From an uncultured Ruminococcus sp. (GTDB lineage Bacteria; Bacillota; Clostridia; Oscillospirales; Ruminococcaceae), in contig CADAHS010000006.1 in assembly GCA_902787825.1 (NCBI GenBank), forward strand, positions 1-64,000: a stretch of 64,000 nt of DNA, read 5' to 3'. Under the pieces are notes generated by a model. That model did no database searches. It was not told where the DNA came from and was given only the letters and a program-made list of their open reading frames with translations. Shown here piece by piece: positions 51,924 to 59,721 of this stretch. Numbering within the stretch: position 1 is the first letter of the stretch; every line of letters starts with the position of its first letter. A program made the position numbers and the translations under genes.

Positions 51924-53801
51924 TCACACTTGCGCCACGTTGCCCTGTGTGGCTTCCTGTGCCTGCGGGTCGGGTAGTTTGTCTACCGTGGGAGAGGGTG
52001 GGCACAAATCGCGCGACAGCCGCTGTGCGATCTTTTGCTTGTTAAGCACTATCACGCTCATAAGCTTGCCGCCGCCCGAGCGTATAGTGGTAGTGTTGCG
52101 CTCACCAGATTTTTTCAGGATCTGCTCATCAGCAAGCTGTTTGAGCAGGTCCTTTTTAGTGATACTAAAATGCTCGTCCTGCTCGGCGCACTGCCTTTTG
52201 ACCTCTGCGTGTACTGCATCGGCGAGAAGATAATAGCAGTCTGTGTCCTCAAGACCGATAAACCCTTTCTGAGCCGCACCGCCAAAGTCATTTTTGTTTT
52301 CCACATAACACTTTCCGCTGTCAAGCAGTCCGTTCAGCTTGGCGCAGAACTTTGTCACAGGATCTTCCTCGGCTATCTGTTCGGCACTTCTGCGGCAGCT
52401 GTCGATAAGCACCTCGTCAAAGCTCGCTGTGATCTTTTCGTACTCGCCCTGCTGCAGATAGTTGTAGCTTTGCAAAAACTTCAGCAGGAACACCAATCCT
52501 ATCCGCAGGTGAGCAAGATTTTCAGGCGCTCTGCTGTGTGTGATTATCTTACGCTCGAGCAGTCTTTCAGTGTACTGCCGTCTGAACTTGCAGAACATTC
52601 CCGACAGCTTTTTGATGAAAGATTTTTCATCGGTCAGATAGGTTTTCCTGAGCCAGTCGATGTACATCATCATCACGCCTGAGAGCTTGTTTTCCTCTGC
52701 GAGCTGCTGATACTCGGTCAGGACTTTCAGGTCTATCTCGTTGTCTTTCAGCTCGATCTCAAAGAACCTTGCCGTACCCGAAACAGATATCTCGGGAGAA
52801 AACTCTGCGGTGATGATTGCGTTGCCTGTGGGAGGCTTGGGGACTTGCTCCTCCGCCTTGCAGTTGAGCCTGCCTCTGCCTATGCGGTCACCGTAGTAGC
52901 GTGAGATGTTCTGCGCTATGCTCCTCATTTCTTTCTCCTGATACCTGCCGGCAGGGTGAAAGTCATCAATGCAGGTCAGCACATCTTTAAGGTGATAGAT
53001 GTTTGAAAGTATGCTGTTGGCAGTGTCGTGGAATGACAAAGGCAGGTCACTTGATGTGAACCTGCCGAAGAATGACAGGAACAAGGCTGCGAGAGTTGAC
53101 TTCCTTGAACCTGTTTTGCCTATGAGTGCTGTCACGAATTTAGGCTCGTGACCTGCTGCTTTGAGGAAGTGATTGAGCGGCGAAAGAAAAGTAACTGCGG
53201 TCAGCGGCAGCAGAACTCTCTTTGGTGCAAAGCTCATATCAAGCAATGCGTAGACGGACAGCAGGTCGTCGATTTCACCCTGCTTGTCAAAACGGTACCT
53301 GTTCAGCTTGCCTTGCAGCTCCACGTTCAGAGGACTGCCCTTCATTGGCATCAGGAATTGATACTCACCGCCGAGCTTCCTCCAGCCTGTCTGGGTGTAG
53401 ACAGTTGTTCGTGGAACGTCTGCCTGCGGACTCATGATCGCATGGCAGATCTTTTGCGGTACTGACTGTCCGGGCTGCACAGCACCGTACTGTCCCCACC
53501 GCTGCAAGAGCCACTTCATTGACTGCATGTCATCTGCTGAAACTATCTGCTCGGGCAGCACTACACCGCTTTGGTGTACGGCTGATACCTTGAACAGCTT
53601 TCGCTTTTCTGTACCGTCATCGTGAGTTATCTCCTCGGTCAGCACGGGAACAAAATCAGCCAGCTTGACGTACTTGACCTGGTTTTTGACCATGGTCTCC
53701 ATGTTCAGACAGCCGTCAATTACAAGGTATGGCTTCTTGTAAATGGTTCCGTCAATCTGCGGAGGTGTCACGGTCATTTCGATTTGTGTGGTTTCATTCA
53801 T
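51924..53801 (-). CDS. DUF927-like ATPase/helicase of the mobile element
   Basis: The 625-residue protein starts at ATG 53801 with AAGGAGGG 8 nt upstream. A P-loop ATPase core is centred on ALIGKTGSRKSTLAALF (Walker A, near residue 226) and DVLTCIDDFHP (Walker B), then GRGRLNCKAEEQVP and AIITAEFSPEISVSGTAR. This resembles DUF927 proteins, which combine with primases on plasmids and prophages. The C-terminal 100 residues look like a winged-helix part (ITKKDLLKQLADEQILKKSG). A role in element replication is likely but inferred. Confidence 0.8.
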   Translation of the reverse strand: MNETTQIEMTVTPPQIDGTIYKKPYLVIDGCLNMETMVKNQVKYVKLADFVPVLTEEITHDDGTEKRKLFKVSAVHQSGVVLPEQIVSADDMQSMKWLLQRWGQYGAVQPGQSVPQKICHAIMSPQADVPRTTVYTQTGWRKLGGEYQFLMPMKGSPLNVELQGKLNRYRFDKQGEIDDLLSVYALLDMSFAPKRVLLPLTAVTFLSPLNHFLKAAGHEPKFVTALIGKTGSRKSTLAALFLSFFGRFTSSDLPLSFHDTANSILSNIYHLKDVLTCIDDFHPAGRYQEKEMRSIAQNISRYYGDRIGRGRLNCKAEEQVPKPPTGNAIITAEFSPEISVSGTARFFEIELKDNEIDLKVLTEYQQLAEENKLSGVMMMYIDWLRKTYLTDEKSFIKKLSGMFCKFRRQYTERLLERKIITHSRAPENLAHLRIGLVFLLKFLQSYNYLQQGEYEKITASFDEVLIDSCRRSAEQIAEEDPVTKFCAKLNGLLDSGKCYVENKNDFGGAAQKGFIGLEDTDCYYLLADAVHAEVKRQCAEQDEHFSITKKDLLKQLADEQILKKSGERNTTTIRSGGGKLMSVIVLNKQKIAQRLSRDLCPPSPTVDKLPDPQAQEATQGNVAQV

Positions 53802-53839
53802 ACTGAAAACCCTCCTTCATAATTCTTTTTTGAGGACAT

Positions 53840-53876
53840 GAAAAAAGAGCACTCCGCCCCAATTCGGAATGCTCTC
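53840..53876 (-). terminator. Terminator/attenuator just upstream of the DUF927-like gene
   Basis: On the minus strand AGAGCATTCCG pairs with CGGAGTGCTCT around an 8-nt loop and is followed by six T. It lies about 40 nt before the start codon, so any transcript entering the gene from further upstream must pass it. Confidence 0.75.
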
Positions 53877-53930
53877 GATCAAGCCCTCTACATATATTAT
53901 GGGAAGTAGATCGGCAAGTGTATAGAATTT

Positions 53931-53962
53931 GACCACATTTAAAAACTTCTCCGACCACATTT
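53931..53962 (+). repeat. Direct repeat GACCACATTT, two copies 22 bp apart
   Basis: GACCACATTT occurs at 53931-53940 and 53953-53962. A start-to-start distance of 22 bp (about two helical turns) fits binding of a protein on one DNA face. Confidence 0.6.
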
Positions 53963-54007
53963 TTTGATGGCAGTTTTCAAAGGGTAAGGGGTATCTCTTT
54001 TTTTCAA

Positions 54008-54106
54008 CGAACAAAACGAACAAGTACAGCTTTCAGCGCATCTGCGGAGTTTCAAAGCACTTTTCAAAACGAACACACAACGAACAACGCCGAACAACAA
54101 CGAACA
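54008..54106 (+). repeat. CGAACA repeat array, six copies (left cluster)
   Basis: CGAACA occurs at 54008, 54017, 54070, 54081, 54091 and 54101. The last four are spaced 11, 10 and 10 bp, in helical phase. The array lies between the divergent DUF927-like and DUF6076 genes. It resembles iterons or an operator array. Confidence 0.75.
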
Positions 54107-54275
54107 GAATTCATATCTTTGCAAGTAAGAAATTATATTTGTAAAAATTCTATGAACAACTAAAAATGTTTTCTGAATGCCCCACCGAGGAACTGTACAA
54201 AAAAATTCCCCTCAAAATCAAAATTATGTGATACTATATGTATGATGAAAAAGGACAATGACGGAGGTGATACTC

Positions 54276-55481
54276 ATGCGTGGATTTATTTTTATGCTCA
54301 TCAAAGACAATAAGGTTGATGTAATGGGCAAGGAATTCCTGTTAGGTGAAATGACTGTATCGTTGATAAACACACCTCAGGAACAGATGGATAAGATATT
54401 TGAGGTGATGCTTGAACTTGAAAACTCGGTTTTTATGCAGTATTGCACATATCCGTTCATACCCTGCAAGCCATATATCCCGATAACCAAAAAGCCGAAG
54501 CGTGCTGTAATGATAGATGATATTACGGAAGCTGATAAGCTGTTGAGAAAAGCCTATGACTTGATAATGTCCGTCGATGTATGCAAAGCTGCATTCCCGA
54601 TCGGACCTCTTGAAGAACAGCAATTGGATGGAATCCGTGTCGGTAGTGAGGAGTATCTGAAACTCGTTGCCAGCTATTCGCAGTATTTCAATTATATCTA
54701 CTGCACAGCCTATGACCTGACCACGATGTATGGATACTGCCGAGAATTTGCTGATGATCTAGTCATTCGGCTTGACGCTCTCAATACCAGTGAGCTTTCA
54801 AAAGCATATGAATATATCGCTTTCCCTGATGAGTGCAGATTTACCATTGATAGCCTGCTTGATCCTCTTGAGGGAGAGTATCAGCTGGGCGATTCGATGA
54901 TCCTGCAATACATACCTATGTGTAAAGACAACAGCGACGAGTGGTATATTGCTGAATACTTCAGATTTGACACCTTGCAGGGACTGCTCAAAACAGACTT
55001 TGTGCGTGGCTTGATGAAAGGACACTTCCCACGCAAGTGCGAGCACTGCGGACGGTACTTCCTTATGACAAAGGGTTACCACACAAGGTTCTGCGATATG
55101 CCGTCGCCCGAAGACCCTGCGATGACTTGCCGTCAGGCAGCATACAAAAAGGCTAAAAGCAAAGAGCTCAGCAAGGACGATCCCAAGTACCAAAGCTATA
55201 TGCGGTGCAGAAAAAGGATAAACACAGCTTTTGCTCGTGGTTCTATCGGCGAAAAAGAGAAAGCGCTGCTGCTCTCAGCGGCGGAGGATATGTACTTTGA
55301 GGCACAGTCGTCGCCCAAGTACTCTAACGAAGAATTTGAGCAGCTTTTGAGCAGCGAGAACCTATACAAGCTCTGCGGTTTACAGTACCATGGCAAAGGC
55401 AGACCTAAAGCTGTTCGGCGAACAGAAAGCGTAAAACGAACACAGAACGAACAAGGCAAACAGCGTAGTTACGCCGTTTGA
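54276..55481 (+). CDS. DUF6076 domain-containing protein
   Basis: The 401-residue product starts at ATG 54276 behind GGAGGTGA. A zinc-binding motif lies near residues 259-280 (CEHCGRYFLMTKGYHTRFCD), followed by a Lys/Arg-rich helix-loop region (CRQAAYKKAKSKELSKDDPKY). This pattern is typical of DUF6076, a family common on clostridial mobile elements. Function is unknown; the zinc motif suggests nucleic acid binding. Its 3' end overlaps the second CGAACA cluster. Confidence 0.8.
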   Translation: MRGFIFMLIKDNKVDVMGKEFLLGEMTVSLINTPQEQMDKIFEVMLELENSVFMQYCTYPFIPCKPYIPITKKPKRAVMIDDITEADKLLRKAYDLIMSVDVCKAAFPIGPLEEQQLDGIRVGSEEYLKLVASYSQYFNYIYCTAYDLTTMYGYCREFADDLVIRLDALNTSELSKAYEYIAFPDECRFTIDSLLDPLEGEYQLGDSMILQYIPMCKDNSDEWYIAEYFRFDTLQGLLKTDFVRGLMKGHFPRKCEHCGRYFLMTKGYHTRFCDMPSPEDPAMTCRQAAYKKAKSKELSKDDPKYQSYMRCRKRINTAFARGSIGEKEKALLLSAAEDMYFEAQSSPKYSNEEFEQLLSSENLYKLCGLQYHGKGRPKAVRRTESVKRTQNEQGKQRSYAV

Positions 55482-55503
55482 TACAGTTTGTTCGGTGTGT
55501 TCG
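55411..55503 (+). repeat. CGAACA/TGTTCG repeats, six copies (right cluster)
   Basis: TGTTCG at 55412, 55489 and 55498; CGAACA at 55419, 55437 and 55448. The first pair forms a perfect 7-bp dyad, CTGTTCG-G-CGAACAG (55411-55425). The cluster spans the end of the DUF6076 gene and the gap to the sigma factor gene. Confidence 0.75.
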
Positions 55504-55530
55504 GCGAAAAAAAGAGGGGAGGGGGCAGCT

Positions 55531-56331
55531 ATGTCAAACGAGGAACTGATACAGCGTTTCTATGACGGTGACCAGTCTGCGCTGGACGAGTTGTATCGGT
55601 GTAATACTTCATATATCCGCAGACTCGTAAAGATAACAGTGCAGAATTACGAACAGTATATTTCGGCGGCTGACGACCGCAAGGACTTGTTCCAGGTCGC
55701 ATCGTTTGAGTTTGTAGAGCGAATTAAAAAGAAGGAATACGACGCTGAAAAAGGAACGCTGCTCACCTACATCACACCGTATCTGAAAGCAAGCATGCGC
55801 GAATATATCGGTCAGAATTTCTCTTTGTTCAAAATGTCGGGCAAGACATTCAGGCTTATCTCAAAGTGCAGAGCATTGGATAAGAGATGGATGTCAGATG
55901 AAGAGATAGCAGGCAGGCTCGGTATTTCGCCGAGGCAGGTCAGAGCATATCTGCGTTTCTCTTTTTACCATAGTGTCGTCGTCAACGGCGATACCGAAGA
56001 GATAGGATTCGTCAGCGAGAGTACGCTCTGCGCAAACGAACAGCACCCTGATGACATCGTTTACTGGAAGTGGTGCAAGCTCTACACCCGTGAGCTTTTT
56101 GAACAGCTTTCACTGCGTGAGAGATATATAATCGGCTCGCATTACGGCATATTCGGCTACAAGAAAATGACCGATGAGAACATAGGCAAGATTCTGACAA
56201 AGACCCGTGATGCGGTGATGAAAGACATAGAGGTTATTCTCAAAAAGCTTCGGGAGATGTACTATGATAACAGCAACCTGTACCGTTGGCGCAAAGCACA
56301 TTGGCTGGTGTGGGACGCAACGGGGGAGTAG
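55531..56331 (+). CDS. RNA polymerase sigma-70 family factor
   Basis: The 266-residue protein starts at ATG 55531 behind GGGAGGGGG. Region 2 is at the N-terminus (EELIQRFYDGDQSALDELYRC, then DRKDLFQVASFEFVERIKKKEYDAEKGTLLTYI). A region 3-like helix-turn-helix follows (MSDEEIAGRLGISPRQVRAYLRF). The C-terminal region 4 is LSLRERYIIGSHYGIFGYKKMTDENIGKILTKTRDAV. It is probably an alternative sigma factor for element genes. The CGAACA cluster lies directly upstream. Confidence 0.88.
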   Translation: MSNEELIQRFYDGDQSALDELYRCNTSYIRRLVKITVQNYEQYISAADDRKDLFQVASFEFVERIKKKEYDAEKGTLLTYITPYLKASMREYIGQNFSLFKMSGKTFRLISKCRALDKRWMSDEEIAGRLGISPRQVRAYLRFSFYHSVVVNGDTEEIGFVSESTLCANEQHPDDIVYWKWCKLYTRELFEQLSLRERYIIGSHYGIFGYKKMTDENIGKILTKTRDAVMKDIEVILKKLREMYYDNSNLYRWRKAHWLVWDATGE

Positions 56332-56391
56332 GATTACAGTGTCATTATACGAAAATTGTAGTACAAATAAGGTGAAACTGCACAAAAACTG

Positions 56392-56420
56392 TTGATTTAT
56401 TTGTCAAAGTGTGGTATAAT
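56392..56420 (+). promoter_or_regulatory. Sigma-A promoter of the hsd locus
   Basis: TTGATT (56392-56397), 17-bp spacer, TATAAT (56415-56420) preceded by TGTGG. Confidence 0.85.
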
Positions 56421-56450
56421 TAGACAGATTATAAGAAGCGAGGACTAGTT

Positions 56451-57956
56451 ATGGCTGATAAGAATAATGCAAATATCGGATTTGAAAAACAGATATGGGA
56501 CGCTGCGTGCGTACTGTGGGGACATATCCCTGCAGCTGAATACAGAAAGGTTATCGTAGGACTTATCTTCCTGCGTTATATTTCGAGTGCTTTTGAGAAG
56601 CGCTACAACGAGCTTGTAGCTGATGGCGACGGCTTTGAGAATGAGCCTGATGCTTATCTTATGGACAACATTTTCTTTGTTCCGGAAAAAGCACGGTGGT
56701 CATTGGTGGCTGCTGCGGCGCACACTCCTGAGATAGGCACTGTAATCGATGATGCAATGAGAGCTATCGAGGACGAGAACAAGACCTTGAAGAACGTTCT
56801 CCCGAAAAATTATGCAAGCCCAGACCTTGATAAGCGCGTGCTTGGTGATGTGGTTGATCTGTTCACCAATATGGATATGACTGACACTGAGGACAGCAAG
56901 GACTTGCTTGGTCGTACATATGAATACTGTATCGCTCAGTTCGCCGCATACGAGGGCGTTAAGGGTGGTGAGTTCTACACTCCGTCAAGCGTGGTTCGCA
57001 CACTCGTTGAGATACTGCGCCCATTTGAGAACTGCCGTGTATATGATCCTTGTTGTGGATCAGGTGGTATGTTTGTACAGAGTGCAAAGTTTATTCAGGC
57101 GCATAGCGGCAACAGAGGAAATATCTCTGTTTATGGACAGGAGTCCAATGCTGATACATGGAAAATGGCAAAAATGAATATGGCTATTCGTGGCATAGAT
57201 GCTGACTTTGGACCATATCACGACGATACATTTTTTAACGATCTGCACAAGACTTTGAAAGCGGATTTCATCATGGCAAATCCGCCATTCAATCTTTCAA
57301 ACTGGGGACAGGACAAGCTCAAAGATGATGTCCGCTGGAAGTACGGTACTCCGCCTGCGGGCAATGCCAACTATGCTTGGATACAGCATATGATACATCA
57401 CCTTGCACCAAACGGCAAGATCGGTCTTGTGCTTGCAAACGGCGCACTCTCCACGCAGTCCAGCGGTGAGGGCGATATTCGCAGACGCATCATCGAGGAC
57501 GATCTGGTCGAAGGCATTGTCGCAATGCCGACACAGCTTTTCTATTCCGTTACTATTCCCGTAACGCTGTGGTTCATCACAAAGGGCAAGAAGCAGAAAG
57601 GCAAAACGCTGTTTATTGATGCCCGTAAAATGGGTTATATGGTTGACCGCAAGCACCGTGACTTCACGGACGAGGATATTCAGAAGCTCGCTGACACATT
57701 CAAGGCATTCCAGGACGGCACATTAGAGGAAGTCAAGGGCTTCTGTGCGGTGGCTGACATTCAGGCTATCGCCGCACAGGACTATATTCTCACGCCAGGC
57801 CGCTATGTCGGCATTGAGGAGCAGGAAGATGACGGCGAGCCGTTCGATGAGAAGATGAAGCGCCTGACCTCGGAGCTGTCGGATATGTTCAAGAAGTCCC
57901 ATGAGCTTGAAAATGAGATCAGGGAGAAGCTGGGGGCGATTGGGTATGACATTTGA
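56451..57956 (+). CDS. hsdM: Type I restriction-modification system methyltransferase subunit
   Basis: HsdM methylates adenine in the target set by the S subunit. The 501-residue protein has the N-terminal helical domain (IWDAACVLWGHIPAAEYRKVI), the SAM motif YDPCCGSGGMFVQSAKF near residue 200, and the catalytic NPPFNLSNWG near residue 277. KGGEFYTPSSVVRTLVEI is also typical. Length is standard. It overlaps the following hsdS by 11 bp, so the two are coupled. No HsdR is seen in the window. Confidence 0.97.
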   Translation: MADKNNANIGFEKQIWDAACVLWGHIPAAEYRKVIVGLIFLRYISSAFEKRYNELVADGDGFENEPDAYLMDNIFFVPEKARWSLVAAAAHTPEIGTVIDDAMRAIEDENKTLKNVLPKNYASPDLDKRVLGDVVDLFTNMDMTDTEDSKDLLGRTYEYCIAQFAAYEGVKGGEFYTPSSVVRTLVEILRPFENCRVYDPCCGSGGMFVQSAKFIQAHSGNRGNISVYGQESNADTWKMAKMNMAIRGIDADFGPYHDDTFFNDLHKTLKADFIMANPPFNLSNWGQDKLKDDVRWKYGTPPAGNANYAWIQHMIHHLAPNGKIGLVLANGALSTQSSGEGDIRRRIIEDDLVEGIVAMPTQLFYSVTIPVTLWFITKGKKQKGKTLFIDARKMGYMVDRKHRDFTDEDIQKLADTFKAFQDGTLEEVKGFCAVADIQAIAAQDYILTPGRYVGIEEQEDDGEPFDEKMKRLTSELSDMFKKSHELENEIREKLGAIGYDI

Positions 57957-58518
57957 AACGCACTTCATATCTGAATTGATTGATGAAATATCAATGGGTC
58001 CGTTTGGCTCTAATATCAAGGTTGAATGCTTTGTAGATGAGGGTATTCCTGTCCTTAATGGAAGTAACCTTGAGGGCTACGAACTTAAAGAGGATTCATT
58101 TCGATATGTCACGGAAGAAAAAGCTGATTCTCTCAACAAAGCTAATGCCTACCGTGGAGATGTAGTGATAACGCATAGGGGTACATTAGGTCAAATCGTC
58201 TTTATTCCACAGACATCGAAGTATGATAGATACGTCATTTCACAGAGTCAATTTAGAATTCGTTGTAATGATAAGATACTTCCAGAGTATATGGTATATT
58301 ATTTCCATACCCGTATAGGACAGCATAAGCTCTTATCAAATGCTTCGCAAGTTGGTGTACCTGCTTTAGCTCGTCCCTCTACTACTTTTCAGAAGATTGA
58401 TATTGAAATACCTGATATAACTACGCAACGGCGAATTGTTGCTGTTTTACAGAGAATCCACGACAAGATAGCTGTTAATACTGCGATAAATGAAAATTTA
58501 CTCTTACAAGCAGTCTAA
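57946..58518 (+). CDS. hsdS: Half-length HsdS specificity subunit (one target-recognition domain)
   Basis: The 190-residue product starts at ATG 57946 inside the end of hsdM. It has one TRD (DEISMGPFGSNIKVECFVDEG, RGDVVITHRGTLGQIVFIP, then VPALARPSTTFQKIDIEIP). It ends just after the central conserved helix TAINENL. A full HsdS has two TRDs and about 400 residues, so this is the N-terminal half. The break coincides with a 15-bp inverted repeat (58486-58500). Inverting the neighbouring segment would fuse it in frame to the silent C-half at 58515-59159. Confidence 0.93.
   Translation: MTFETHFISELIDEISMGPFGSNIKVECFVDEGIPVLNGSNLEGYELKEDSFRYVTEEKADSLNKANAYRGDVVITHRGTLGQIVFIPQTSKYDRYVISQSQFRIRCNDKILPEYMVYYFHTRIGQHKLLSNASQVGVPALARPSTTFQKIDIEIPDITTQRRIVAVLQRIHDKIAVNTAINENLLLQAV
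58486..58500 (+). repeat. hsdS recombination repeat, site A
   Basis: ATAAATGAAAATTTA within the INEN codons of the central conserved region of the half-length hsdS. Its inverse is site B (59145-59159). Confidence 0.9.
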
Positions 58519-59159
58519 ATCCGCACCGCTGACACGTCAATCTCGCCATTCATCAGTTTCGGCAGGAGTGTGTCACGGAGGGCGGCAAGGCGTTGATTTT
58601 CAATAGTTCTGTTGAGAATATCGCTATAAATAGGCTCTGCTACAGCTATGAAGCTATCAATTTGCTCCGATGATAAGGCAGGAACACTCTCTGTATCAAA
58701 ATCACGGGTAATAATAGCATCGAATACAGCTCCGCTTGCCTTATGCTTTAATGCTTTTACAGTTTCGAGGACATAGTGATAAACAATGATTTGGTGAAGT
58801 CCGTTCTTGCCTGCAAGAGCATAGCAAGATTGGTTCATCGACATAGGCACGCCTGCAAGGCTAACCTTTCCGACAGTACCACGAGCTGTAAGAAATACGG
58901 TATTTACAGGATATAAGCGACTATTGCAGTTATCAAGCCCCAAAGGAGTAATACTCTTTTCAGTTGTCAAAACATAGGGAGCGCCTACATCTTTCGGGGT
59001 AAAGAACGGTATTTCGCCGTTCCAATACTCTTGCTTGCCTGTTTTGGGCGTTCCGCCACCAAGCACCTGAATAACAGAAGTGAACGGCACTCGTTCCTGA
59101 ATATCTGCTATCAGGTTCTTGAACAGAGCCTGAGCCTGCTGCTCTAAATTTTCATTTAT
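58515..59159 (-). pseudogene. Silent inverted hsdS C-terminal half (second target-recognition domain)
   Basis: Read on the minus strand, the frame begins inside the repeat (INENLEQQAQALFKNLIADIQERVP) and continues through a TRD (LGGGTPKTGKQEYWNGEIPFFTPKDVG) to the family C-terminus LRDTLLPKLMNGEIDVSAVRI. It has no start codon context, ribosome site or promoter. It is a storage cassette and would be expressed only after inversion between sites A and B. Its 3' end converges with the end of the half-length hsdS. Confidence 0.9.
59145..59159 (-). repeat. hsdS recombination repeat, site B
   Basis: TAAATTTTCATTTAT on the plus strand, the exact reverse complement of site A. It lies 9 bp before the AAAGGAG ribosome site of the next gene. 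Confidence 0.9.
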
Positions 59160-59183
59160 ACTATTAAAAAGGAGTATAAAGAT

Positions 59184-59675
59184 ATGGCTAAACAACGTTC
59201 AGTATTTGAATTAAACGGAATAACATATTATTCGCCTAAGGCTGCTGCAGACAATTGGAAAATGTCTCATCAGGCTGTTACATCTGCTTGTAAAGATGGA
59301 AGAATTGTTGGTGCTATTCAGGATTCCACTAATCAATGGTGTATTCCAAATACATCTATGATGCCATTAAGTAAAGAAACCATACGCAAAATAATGATAA
59401 TCACATTAGCGTTAAAAAACACACCTAACATTATGATTTCAGGTTTAGAGAATTATGATGTACATAAGCTCTACGCATATTTAAGAGATACAAATTACAT
59501 CAAACCATTTAACGAAAATAGCAGTAGAATACCATATGAGGCGATATTAACAGAAAAGGGAATGGATCTTGTAATTGAAAGCAAAAAAATAGAAATGGAT
59601 TGGACAAATATAGCTGTTCTACTTGTTCAATGTATTCCAAGTTTTCTTGAAATTGGAGCTGCTTTAGTACATTAA
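59184..59675 (+). CDS. Hypothetical protein with N-terminal HTH-like segment, next to the hsdS invertase
   Basis: Not recognised as a named family. The 163-residue product starts at ATG 59184 behind AAAGGAG. Residues 10-55 (ITYYSPKAAADNWKMSHQAVTSACKDGRIVGAI, then WCIPNTSM) resemble the winged-helix of excisionase or MerR-like proteins. The remainder is helical and hydrophobic near its end (IAVLLVQCIPSFLEIGAALVH). Its place between the inversion site and the tyrosine recombinase makes a recombination-control role plausible but unproven. Confidence 0.75.
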   Translation: MAKQRSVFELNGITYYSPKAAADNWKMSHQAVTSACKDGRIVGAIQDSTNQWCIPNTSMMPLSKETIRKIMIITLALKNTPNIMISGLENYDVHKLYAYLRDTNYIKPFNENSSRIPYEAILTEKGMDLVIESKKIEMDWTNIAVLLVQCIPSFLEIGAALVH

Positions 59676-59721
59676 CTCTATTGGTTGTAGTGATGTTGGT
59701 ACTACGAAAGGAGTATCAACT

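Noticed and set aside
51526..52233. Plus-strand frames of 85 and 146 residues
   Set aside because: No ribosome site, odd composition, and the second overlaps the end of the DUF927-like gene.
53817..54023. Minus-strand 68-residue frame upstream of the DUF927-like gene
   Set aside because: Its 3' part is the terminator hairpin and it has no convincing ribosome site; better explained as a leader with attenuator.
59160..59195. Start codon for the minus-strand hsdS half at 59195
   Set aside because: The extension runs into the promoter/ribosome region of the opposite gene and lacks a ribosome site; the segment is a silent cassette.
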